From NCBI GenBank assembly GCA_963851085.1, contig CAWKNX010000023.1:434001-498000 (forward strand): a stretch of DNA of 64,000 nt. Reading direction: 5' to 3'. Under the pieces are notes generated by a model that saw nothing but the letters and a program-made list of their open reading frames with translations, had not been told where the DNA came from and did no database searches. Source of the DNA: DATFVJ01 sp963851085. Lineage in GTDB: Bacteria > Actinomycetota > Actinomycetes > Streptosporangiales > Streptosporangiaceae. The position numbers were made by a program, and so were the translations under genes. Of the stretch, positions 19,878 to 26,809 are shown in pieces; the stretch's first letter is position 1, and each line of letters starts with the position of its first letter.

Positions 19878-20140
19878 AGCCGCCTTTGGCGTGACGGAGG
19901 ACTGACGGATGGCCGGCGCGATGCGCAGGGACCTGCAGCCGGTCGCGGCTGCCCCCTTGGCGTGACGGAGGACTGACGGATGGCCGGCGCGATGCGCAGG
20001 GACCTGCAGCCGGTCGCGGCTGCCCCCTTTGGCGTGACGGAGGACTGACGGATGGCCGGCGCGATGCGCAGGGACTGCAGCCGATCGCGGCTGCACCCTT
20101 TGGCATGACGGAGGACTGACGGATGGCCGGCGCGATGCGC
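19878..20140 (+). repeat. Four tandem copies of the sepF ribosome-binding site and start codon
   Basis: A 71/72-bp unit is repeated so that CGGAGGACTGACGGATGGCC occurs with ATGs at 19909, 19980, 20052 and 20123. Only the last ATG continues into SepF. The first three open short frames beginning MAGAMRRD: 19909-19965 (18 codons), 19980-20048 (22 codons) and 20052-20108 (18 codons). Each has its own Shine-Dalgarno and stops just before or inside the next one. The remainder of the 339-bp gap after yggS (19784-19877) shows nothing recognisable. Confidence 0.9.
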
Positions 20141-20645
20141 AAGATGGCGGTCTACCTCGGCCTCGTGGAGGACGACCACCGCTACGATGACCGATATCAG
20201 GACAAGTACGACTCCGTACGAGGAGTACGACGAGTATGACGACGAGCCCGACCGGGCTGATGCCGCTGACCGGCAGGAGGTCCGCGCGGGCCGGGCCGAT
20301 GTCGGCGCGGACGGCGGCTACGCTGGGGCTGACTGGCGTCCTGACTCCGTCAAGCACACCACCGACCTTGCGCGGATCACGACGCTGCATCCGCGCACGT
20401 ACAACGAGGCCCGGACGATCGGCGAGCACTTCCGTGAGGGAACTCCCGTGATCATGAACCTCACCGAGATGGTCGACAGCGACGCCAAGCGGCTGGTGGA
20501 CTTCGCCGCGGGGTTGATCTTCGGCCTGCACGGGAGTATTGAGCGGGTGACCAATAAGGTGTTCCTGCTATCACCGGCGAACGTGGAAGTGACAGCGGAG
20601 GACAAAGCGCGGATTGCGGAACGGGGCTTCTTCAATCAGAGCTAA
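20123..20645 (+). CDS. sepF: Cell division protein SepF, one frameshift
   Basis: FtsZ membrane anchor and Z-ring bundling protein. The start ATG 20123 gives MAGAMRKMAVYLGLVEDD, the amphipathic membrane-binding helix typical of actinobacterial SepF. An extra C near 20212 (GACTCCGTACGAG) shifts the frame. The downstream frame YEEYDEYDDEPD is the acidic linker, followed by the globular domain: ARITTLHPRTYNEARTIGEH, PVIMNLTEMVDSDAKRLVDF, AAGLIFGLHGSIERV and KVFLLSPANVEV. Restored length is about 173 aa. Preceded by three extra copies of its own translation start. Confidence 0.9.
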
Positions 20646-20685
20646 CCAGGGCTAATTGACACAGAGTCATTTCGTGGACACGCAG

Positions 20686-20703
20686 GGATACGGAACCGTA
20701 TCC
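20686..20703. promoter_or_regulatory. Perfect palindrome GGATACGGAACCGTATCC before yggT
   Basis: Two 8-bp arms around AA, 43 bp before the yggT start. A TTGACA at 20656 lies about 25 bp upstream. The short loop suggests a protein operator rather than a terminator. No known regulator can be named. Confidence 0.4.
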
Positions 20704-20746
20704 ATTCAGGTTAGGTGCGCGTCAGGCGCGCGGGCAGGGAAGCGTT

Positions 20747-21031
20747 GTGGGACTCCTCAAGATCATTCTTGTCTACGCTCTCTCGCTCTACTTGCTGTTG
20801 CTCATAGGGCGTTTGGTGCTGAGCTGGATACAGGCGTTCTCCAGGTCATGGTCACCGTCAGGGATCGTCCTGGTACTCGCTGAGGCGATTTATACAACAA
20901 CCGATCCACCACTTAGATTGCTACGTCGGTACCTCCCATCGGTCCGACTCGGTAACGTGGCCTTGGACCTGAGCTTCACGGTGCTTTTCATTGTGGTTTT
21001 GGCCATGATCAAACTTGTCGGGTTGCTTTGA
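20747..21031 (+). CDS. YggT family membrane protein
   Basis: 94 aa, intact. Two hydrophobic blocks (residues about 3-27 and 70-94) flank a conserved LSWIQAF...YTTTDPPLRLLRRYLPSVR segment typical of YggT/YlmG. Family members sit in division clusters between sepF and divIVA and are thought to influence membrane or nucleoid organisation. The molecular role is unsettled. The start is GTG 20747. No strong SD is seen beyond GGGAAG. Confidence 0.88.
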   Translation: MGLLKIILVYALSLYLLLLIGRLVLSWIQAFSRSWSPSGIVLVLAEAIYTTTDPPLRLLRRYLPSVRLGNVALDLSFTVLFIVVLAMIKLVGLL

Positions 21032-21077
21032 TCAGGTACGGTCCTAGGGACACTTCCAAGCGCGCCAAGGAGACGAC

Positions 21078-21920
21078 ATGCCGCTGACGCCCGCGGATGT
21101 GCGGAACAAGCAGTTCAGCACGACCAGGCTTCGGCCGGGGTACGACGAGGAGGAAGTCGATACCTTCCTCGACGAGGTCGAGGCAGAGCTTGACCGGTTG
21201 ATCCAGGAGAACGAGGAACTCCGGGCCAAGCTGGCCGAATGCATGCGGGGCAAGGTGCCCGCCCTCCACACATCGCCTGTCATTGAGCCCAAGCCAGACC
21301 TCATGGCCCCAGAGCCGCCACCGATGGAACCCAAGCAGCCGGAGCCCGTGCTGATGGGCATGCCGCCTGCCGAGGACAACATGGACACCGCCGCGCGCGT
21401 GCTCGCGCTCGCGCAGCAGACCGCGGACCAGGCCATCGCTGATGCGCGCAGGGAGGCCGACGAGACGCTCGGCCGTGCGCGCCGCGAGGCGGACGAGATC
21501 CTCGGCAAGGCGCGGCGCCAGGCTGAGCAGATCACCAGCGACGCCCGAGCGCGCGCAGAAAGCCTTGAGCGCGACGCGCAGGAGCGGCACCGTCAGGCCA
21601 TGGGTTCCCTGGTGCAGCAACGGGAAGAGCTTGAGCGCAGGGTTGACGATCTACGGGCATTCGAGCGCGAGTACCGCAGCAGGCTCAAGGCATACCTGGA
21701 GGGGCAGCTGCGCGACTTGGAGGCCGGCGCGACAGACAGCGGTGCCTTCCCGGTCATCGGCTCAGGGCAGCCGCAGCCGGTCGGAGCCTCGCTTCAGCAC
21801 GCCGACATGCGCAACGGCCAGCCGTCCAGTGGCACGGGCCCGTTCCCGACTCCTGCGGAGTCCGCACCGCATGGCGGATACCGGCCGGCGGATGGATCCT
21901 CGCCGCACGAGCGCCGCTAG
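21078..21920 (+). CDS. divIVA: Polar growth protein DivIVA (Wag31)
   Basis: 280 aa, intact. The coiled-coil scaffold that marks cell poles and organises tip growth in actinomycetes. The N-terminal domain MPLTPADVRNKQFSTTRLRP...YDEEEVDTFLDEVEAEL binds membrane. A Pro-rich linker (about 65-100) separates it from a long coiled coil (about 105-210) with ARREADETLGRARREADEIL repeats. The tail is Gly/Pro/Ser-rich. The start ATG 21078 follows AAGGAG by 6 bp. Expected partner of the division genes upstream. Confidence 0.95.
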   Translation: MPLTPADVRNKQFSTTRLRPGYDEEEVDTFLDEVEAELDRLIQENEELRAKLAECMRGKVPALHTSPVIEPKPDLMAPEPPPMEPKQPEPVLMGMPPAEDNMDTAARVLALAQQTADQAIADARREADETLGRARREADEILGKARRQAEQITSDARARAESLERDAQERHRQAMGSLVQQREELERRVDDLRAFEREYRSRLKAYLEGQLRDLEAGATDSGAFPVIGSGQPQPVGASLQHADMRNGQPSSGTGPFPTPAESAPHGGYRPADGSSPHERR

Positions 21921-22347
21921 GCGCTTGTAGCAAGCCGGTACCTCCGTGACGGTCCGACCGTGACGCTCGGGTCCGCCCGCGGCGGCGGGAGCGTCCGCGG
22001 GGGGCTACCCGCGATGGCGGGACCATCTGCGGCGGCGGAACTGTCTGTGGCGACCGTGCGTGACGGCGGACCGTGTGCGGTGGCGGGACTGTCCGCGGGG
22101 GCCTAGGTGCGACGCGGGACCGCCGCCGGGGGGACAGCCCGCGGCGGCGGAACTGCCTGCCGGGGCTGGCCGCGACGGCGGAACCGTCCATGACAGCAAG
22201 GCTGGACTGCGACGCTGTAACGCGACAGTCGGCGGCCCTGGGCAGCTTCCTCGGTGCCCGCCGTGATGGGGTCTGGAGCACAGACGGGGCCGGAGCACCT
22301 GGTTATCAGGTCGCGACGTTCTGACATCGGCCGAACGGAGGTTACTT
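21921..22347. other. 427-bp spacer of degenerate GCGGCGG-rich repeats
   Basis: No gene is recognised. The interval is made of loosely repeated GGCGGNACNGTC(C/T)G-like words (for example around 21985, 22025, 22075 and 22155) on a ~20-60-bp irregular period. A likely SD (CGGAGG at 22335) for the next gene lies at its end. No terminator with a T run is seen. Confidence 0.5.
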
Positions 22348-24024
22348 GTGATCGTCGTTAGTGCGGCAGGGGTCGTGATCGCGATCCTGCTGCTCGCCGC
22401 GGGGATGATCACAAGCAACCTCTTGGTGGTGTACATCTCGATCGGCGTGAGCGTCGCGGCGGCACTCCTGCTTGGAGCGGGCGTCTTCGTGCGCCGCGAC
22501 CTTTTCGTTCGAGCAACGTCGGCGCACTTCAGCGAGGCCGGCGCCGCGGGAGCGGAGGCCGGGGCGGCTTCGGGTGCGGGAGTGAAGAGCGCGACGGCCG
22601 CAAGCGGGGCGGCGGCCGCAAGCGGGGCGGCGGCCAAGAGCGGGCCGGCGGCCAAGAGCGGGACGGCGGCCGGCGGCGTGGCGGCCAAGAGCGGGGCGGC
22701 GGCCAAGACCGGGCCGGCGGCCGCAAGCGGGGCGGCGGCCAAGACCGGGCCGGCTGTCGGTGGCGTGTCGGCCAAGAGCGGGGCGGCGGCCAAGACCGGG
22801 CCGGCGGCCGCAAGCGGGGCGGCGGCCAAGACCGGGCCGGCTGTCGGTGGCGTGTCGGCCAAGAGCGGGACGGCGGCCAAGACCGGGACGGCGGCCGGCG
22901 GCGTGGCGGCGGGCGTGCGTGCCGCTGACGCGCGATCCGGTCGCGGGCAGGCTGCCATAGCGGACGCGCAGCCGGCCGGGGATGCTGCCGTCGCTGCCGA
23001 GAAGAGGGCGTTGGCCGGGGCGGGCCACAGCGCTTCCGGTACCTCGCGGTCAGCAGCCGCTTCGGCGGAGCCGGACAGCGACGTCGTCCTCGTGGTGCCG
23101 GGACGGCGCCGTTTTCACGTGCCGGGCTGCATCCGTTTGACCGGCCGGCTCACCGAGGAACTCACTGTCAACGAGGCGCTTGAGGAAGGCTTCAGCGCAT
23201 GCACCTCCTGCCTGCCTGGTTTGGTGCCCGACGCATGGGCCACAGGCCGGGACACGGCTGAAACCTTCACCGCGTCCACGCCCGAACCACCGGCGTGGGT
23301 CCAGACCGTGAACGTGCCGCCAACCTGGGAGCCCGTCGCATCGGCAGCCGCCGCATCAGTAGCTGCGGAACCTCTGCAAGCGGAGCCCGGACCAGCGGAG
23401 CGCGACCGCCGGGCGGCGGAACCGGGGACTGCCGACCCCGAGCTTGAGGTGCCGAAAACCGGCGCACGGCAATTTGAGACCGGGGGGGCGCCGGACGTTG
23501 AGCCTGCCGGGGCCGGGGCCGGGGCCGGGGCCGGGGATCGTGGGTTCACCGGGGCCGGGGCCGCGAAACCTGAGCAGGCGGAGCAGTGGGCCGTGGGTCG
23601 TTCGGTTGCGGAGGCGCGGCCTGCGGATCGTGAGTTCGCCGGGTCCGGGTCCGGGGCCGCGGATCGTGAGCGTGCCGGGCCCGTGGCCGCGGGTGCGGAT
23701 CGCGGGAAACGCGGCCCGGCTGCCGAGAACCACGAGCATTTTGCGGACGCTCCGGGGGCGGCGGGGGAGGGTCTCCACGCACGCACGGCGACCGACAAGC
23801 AGGACGAGTCACCGGCCGACGTGGGTGCGGAATCACCCGAGAGCGCCACCGCGGATGCGGGGGATCCGGCCGCGACGGTCTGGGTGGTGCGCGGTGTCTC
23901 CCGCCATCACCTGCACGACTGCGTCCTCATCCAGGTCATCGACGACGAGGACGTGGACACCATGACACTCGCGGAGGCCGAAGCCGGCGGCTGTACCCCC
24001 TGTATGGCCTGCCATATCGATTGA
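22348..24024 (+). CDS. Unknown membrane protein with Ala-rich repeats and two cysteine (CxxC) modules
   Basis: 558 aa, intact, not recognised as a named family. Residues 3-21 and 25-48 are two transmembrane helices. About 66-195 is an Ala/Lys/Gly/Ser repeat region (AKSGAAAKTGPAAASG and variants) including an exact 87-bp, 29-residue duplication. Residues about 245-290 read VVPGRRRFHVPGCIRLTG...EALEEGFSACTSC. The C-terminal 50 residues repeat the pattern: VVRGVSRHHLHDCVLIQV...EAEAGGCTPCMAC. The H-x(3)-C ... A-x(3)-G-x(3)-C-x(2)-C spacing resembles the small zinc-binding module at the N-terminus of Ada-type proteins, so two metal-binding modules on a membrane-tethered stalk are inferred. Between them lies a Pro/Glu/Gly-rich linker with GAGAGAG and AGSGSG runs. 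The GTG start follows CGGAGG. It sits between divIVA and ileS, where other actinomycetes usually have nothing or a short ORF. Confidence 0.75.
   Translation: MIVVSAAGVVIAILLLAAGMITSNLLVVYISIGVSVAAALLLGAGVFVRRDLFVRATSAHFSEAGAAGAEAGAASGAGVKSATAASGAAAASGAAAKSGPAAKSGTAAGGVAAKSGAAAKTGPAAASGAAAKTGPAVGGVSAKSGAAAKTGPAAASGAAAKTGPAVGGVSAKSGTAAKTGTAAGGVAAGVRAADARSGRGQAAIADAQPAGDAAVAAEKRALAGAGHSASGTSRSAAASAEPDSDVVLVVPGRRRFHVPGCIRLTGRLTEELTVNEALEEGFSACTSCLPGLVPDAWATGRDTAETFTASTPEPPAWVQTVNVPPTWEPVASAAAASVAAEPLQAEPGPAERDRRAAEPGTADPELEVPKTGARQFETGGAPDVEPAGAGAGAGAGDRGFTGAGAAKPEQAEQWAVGRSVAEARPADREFAGSGSGAADRERAGPVAAGADRGKRGPAAENHEHFADAPGAAGEGLHARTATDKQDESPADVGAESPESATADAGDPAATVWVVRGVSRHHLHDCVLIQVIDDEDVDTMTLAEAEAGGCTPCMACHID
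22571..22920. repeat. In-frame tandem repeats encoding the Ala/Lys/Gly stalk
   Basis: GCCAAGAGCGGG and GCCAAGACCGGG units alternate. An exact 87-bp unit starts at 22684 and 22771, with the beginning of a third at 22858. All lengths are multiples of three, so copy-number change would alter only the stalk length of the encoded protein. Confidence 0.85.
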
Positions 24025-24379
24025 GCACGAAATCCGCCGCGTGCAGGGTAGTGGTACGTCCTGGCAGCCGCGCGATGTGCGTTTGAGCACCGGCCATGGT
24101 CGGCCCGCTGGTGGCGCGATAGCGCCCCCTACGGGCCAACGATCAAGCCCGTCCGCCGCCGGGCGGCCACGAATCTGCGGAGCGGTGGGCCGCCCGGGCC
24201 GGACCGCCTGGCGGGGGGCAGGGCCCGCGCCGCCGTGGTGGCCTGCCGGTGGTCAGGCAACGCCGCCAGCGCCGTGTGGTGGGCGTCGGCCGCCGTCCCG
24301 TCTGGATCATCCGCCCCACCGGTCACTGTGTCCCGCATTTCGTTCACGATCGCGGTAACTTTTCTGCACATATCGCCGA
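24025..24379. other. 355-bp spacer with the left half of an interrupted hairpin repeat
   Basis: No gene is recognised. The last 32 bp (24348-24379) are GATCGCGGTAACTTTTC plus loop sequence, the left arm of the palindromic repeat family, cut by the insertion sequence. The matching right arm, GAGAAGTTACCGCGATC, is at 26431-26447. Confidence 0.6.
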
Positions 24380-24488
24380 CTTGCGTTTTAACCCTGTTAC
24401 GGCTGGTTGCTGATCGTCTGCGGCGTGTCGCCGTGACATTGGGCGGCCACCGAATGATCATCTTCGTGTTCGATCAAGAGACGCGGAG

Positions 24489-26399
24489 GTGAGTGCGGTG
24501 GCCGTGGTGTCCAGTATGGCGTGGTTAACGCCGGGTGTGCCGGGGGATGTGGCGGCGTGGGGGGATCTGGCGGGGTTCCGGGCCGGGTGGTACGGGTGCC
24601 TGGGGCCGTGGGCGGATACGCTGTTCGAGCTGACGGACGCGGTGCTGTGCGCGGGCGGGCCGGTGACGTCGCTGCCGCGGTTGCCGCTGGAGCCGGTGCT
24701 GCGCCGGGGGCACGGCAGCGAGTACGCGGCGCTGGCGCACGGCCAGATCGGCGCGGGGGGGCTTTCGGATCTTCTGGCCACGCGCCGCCCGGCCGGGTGG
24801 CCGCTGATATTCGCGGTGGATGGCACGGTCTGGCCGCGGTGTGCGGCGGGCACCTCCCCGGGCCGGGGCTTGTGCTATCACCCGTCCCGGCGGGCCGGGG
24901 GCAAGCCGGTGGTGCCGGGCTGGTGTTATCAGAAGGTCAGCCAGCTGAACTTCGCCCGTGACTCGTGGACCTGGCCGGTGGATGCCCGCCGGATCGGCCC
25001 GCGCGAGGATGTGGCAGCGGCCACGGTGGCGCAGGTCCGTGGCGTGCTGGCCCGGCTGGGTGCCGGCGATGATGTGCCGTTGTTCGTCTTCGACGCCGGC
25101 TCGTCCTATGACCCGGCCACCCTGTCGTATCAGCTGGCCGGGCAGCGGGCGCAGCTGCTGGTGTTCCATCCGCGCCGTCTGCCGCACGTGCAGCGCGACG
25201 TCCCGCACGCTCATCCCTTTCGCGTACAGGCTGACGATCACCGCGTTCAGGCTGTCGGACCGCGTCGCCTGCTTCGGCACCAGCACCGGGGCGAACGACG
25301 CGTCCCGGTCCCGCGGCACCGCCACCTTCACCGGCCCGATCTCCGTGTTCAGCGTCTTCACGCTGGACCCGTTACGGCGGTTCTCCCCGCCGTCCTCCAG
25401 ATGGCTGCCGAGCTCGGCCGCCAGCCCCGCCTGCAGAACCTGCCCGATCACCCCCGTCAGCAGCCCGCCAGGCCCCGTCAGCGTCACCGGATCCCCGGAC
25501 CTGGCACGCCCCGCCAGCTGCCCCGCCAGCAGCGCCACCACCTCCTCCGGCAGCACCAGCCCCGGCCCGTCACCCCCACCCCGGCCCGCCGGTGAAAATC
25601 CCCCCGCCGGGTCCTCGACTTCGGCCCCCGCACTCTCTAGCATGGTCATCTTGACCTCACCATGCGGCTGCGCAAGAACCGGGTGTTCTTCCGCGACCCG
25701 CCGCCGCGGCTTCCCGGCACCAACGGCCGGCCCCGCCGCCACGGCGCGCCGTTCCGCCTCAAGGACCCCGCCACCTGGGGGGCCCCGGATGCGCGGCTTG
25801 CCACCGGTGACCGGGTCTACGGCACCGTCACCGTCCGCGCCTGGGCCGGGCTGCACCCGCTCATCCGCCGCCACGGCCGCTGGGCCGGCACCGCCCCAGC
25901 GCCGATCGTGCGCGGCTATGTGATCCGGGTCGATGTGACCCGCCTGCCCAAGCCCACCACCAAAGCCGCCACGACCCTGTGGCTGTGGTGGTCCGGCCCC
26001 GCCCAGATGACCCCGGACCCCGATATCTGCTGGCGGGCCTACGTGCACCGGTTCGACATCGAGCACACCATCCGGTTTGAAAAGACCACCCTCGGCTGGG
26101 TCACCCCCGCGCTGCGCCACCCCGAACAGGCGGACCGGTGGACCGCGATCATCTTGTCCGCCTACGCCCAGCTCGTCCTCACCCGCCCCCTGGCCGCCGA
26201 CCTGCGGCTGCCCTGGGAACACCCCCGCGACCCCGCCCACCTCACCCCCGGCCGGGTCCGCCGCGACTTTCCGCGCATCCGCGCCGCACTGCCCCCGGTG
26301 GCAAACCCCCGAAAACCCTACGGCACCGGCCCCGGGCGGCCCAAAGGATCCCGCAGCCGCCCCGCCCAGCGCTACCCGGTGATCAAGAAAGCCGCCTGA
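24489..26399 (+). pseudogene. DDE transposase (IS701-like, NF041680 type), interrupted
   Basis: The N-terminal part is 24489-25163 (225 aa) and the C-terminal part 25665-26399 (245 aa). Joining VLLQ-type sequence AGQRAQLLV directly to RLRKNRVFFRDPPP restores a continuous protein of about 470 aa. The catalytic acids appear as FAVDGT (first D), FVFDAGSSYD (second D) and HRFDIEHTIRFEKTTLGW (E). The C-terminal RPKGSRSRPAQRYPVIKKA is basic and typical. The 501 bp between 25164 and 25664 are foreign (an IS256-type fragment in reverse), with an in-frame stop at about 25593, so the gene as shown cannot make the full enzyme. The GTG 24489 start follows GCGGAGG. Family assignment is from memory of motif order. 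Confidence 0.85.
25164..25647 (-). pseudogene. IS256-family (Mutator-type) transposase N-terminal fragment
   Basis: Minus-strand reading from ATG 25647: a Pro/Gly-rich start, then LPEEVVALLAGQLAGRARSG, GLLTGVIGQVLQAGLAAELG, NRRNGSSVKTLNTEIGPVKV, PRDRDASFAPVLVPK and VIVSLYAKGMSVRDV, the conserved N-terminal half of IS256-type transposases. It stops matching at about 25200 and the DDE catalytic domain is absent. It lies antisense inside another transposase. The expected YE after GSHL and some following residues are missing, so small internal changes exist too. No terminal repeats of its own were found. Confidence 0.8.
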
Positions 26400-26426
26400 A
26401 CCACCGGTCCAGGGTTAAAACGCAAG

Positions 26427-26448
26427 CGCCGAGAAGTTACCGCGATCA
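26427..26448. repeat. Right half of hairpin repeat copy 3 (interrupted by the IS)
   Basis: GAGAAGTTACCGCGATC at 26431-26447 is the complement of 24348-24364 with one mismatch. Outside it, ATCATGAA continues the family consensus. Confidence 0.85.
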
Positions 26449-26809
26449 TGAAGCCAATGAAGCCCGGCGTTGCCTAAGCCGCGGCCATTCGCCTGGATCA
26501 TGATCAATGGCCCGTTGGGCACCGGATGTGCGGGTAACCCACCACGATCATGAAGCCGCGCGGCGCACACCAGGTAGATCGTCGATCACCTGGCTGACAC
26601 ATACCCGGCCGCTGTTCCATGGGCGGATACTGCACCTAGTACTTCAGGGACACTTCCACCCACGACCTGCGGTGATGCCGTACCCGAACTCGTCCGATCG
26701 TGGGCGTGACCAGGCCCTTCCCGCGCGGCCTGGTCCAACTGGCCCTGTAGTACTAGATCATGACAACCGCCCGGCCGCCGCCCACCGCGCAGTCGATGGC
26801 CGCCGCAGG
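26449..26809. other. 361-bp spacer between the IS and the ileS 3' end
   Basis: No gene is recognised. It contains short relics of the repeat family: CCACCACGATCATGAAG near 26536, preceded by GGGTAAC. A related GGGTAACTCACCACGATCATG lies near 51788. CTAGTAC and GTACTAG occur at about 26636 and 26750. No clear intrinsic terminator for ileS was seen. Confidence 0.5.

Larger units (their letters stand above)
24380..26426 (+). mobile_element. 2047-bp insertion sequence with 17-bp perfect terminal repeats and 6-bp target duplication
   Basis: The left end CTTGCGTTTTAACCCTG (24380-24396) is matched exactly in reverse complement at 26410-26426. CGCCGA flanks both ends directly (24374-24379 and 26427-26432), as expected for a target-site duplication. 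Removing the element and one CGCCGA rejoins the two arms of a palindromic repeat, so the insertion went into the hairpin loop. The element carries one DDE transposase gene that is itself interrupted by a piece of an IS256-type transposase. Confidence 0.9.

Noticed and set aside
24525..26240. 571-codon open frame on the minus strand across the IS
   Set aside because: It is the antisense of the IS701-like transposase on both sides; only the internal IS256-type segment has real similarity.
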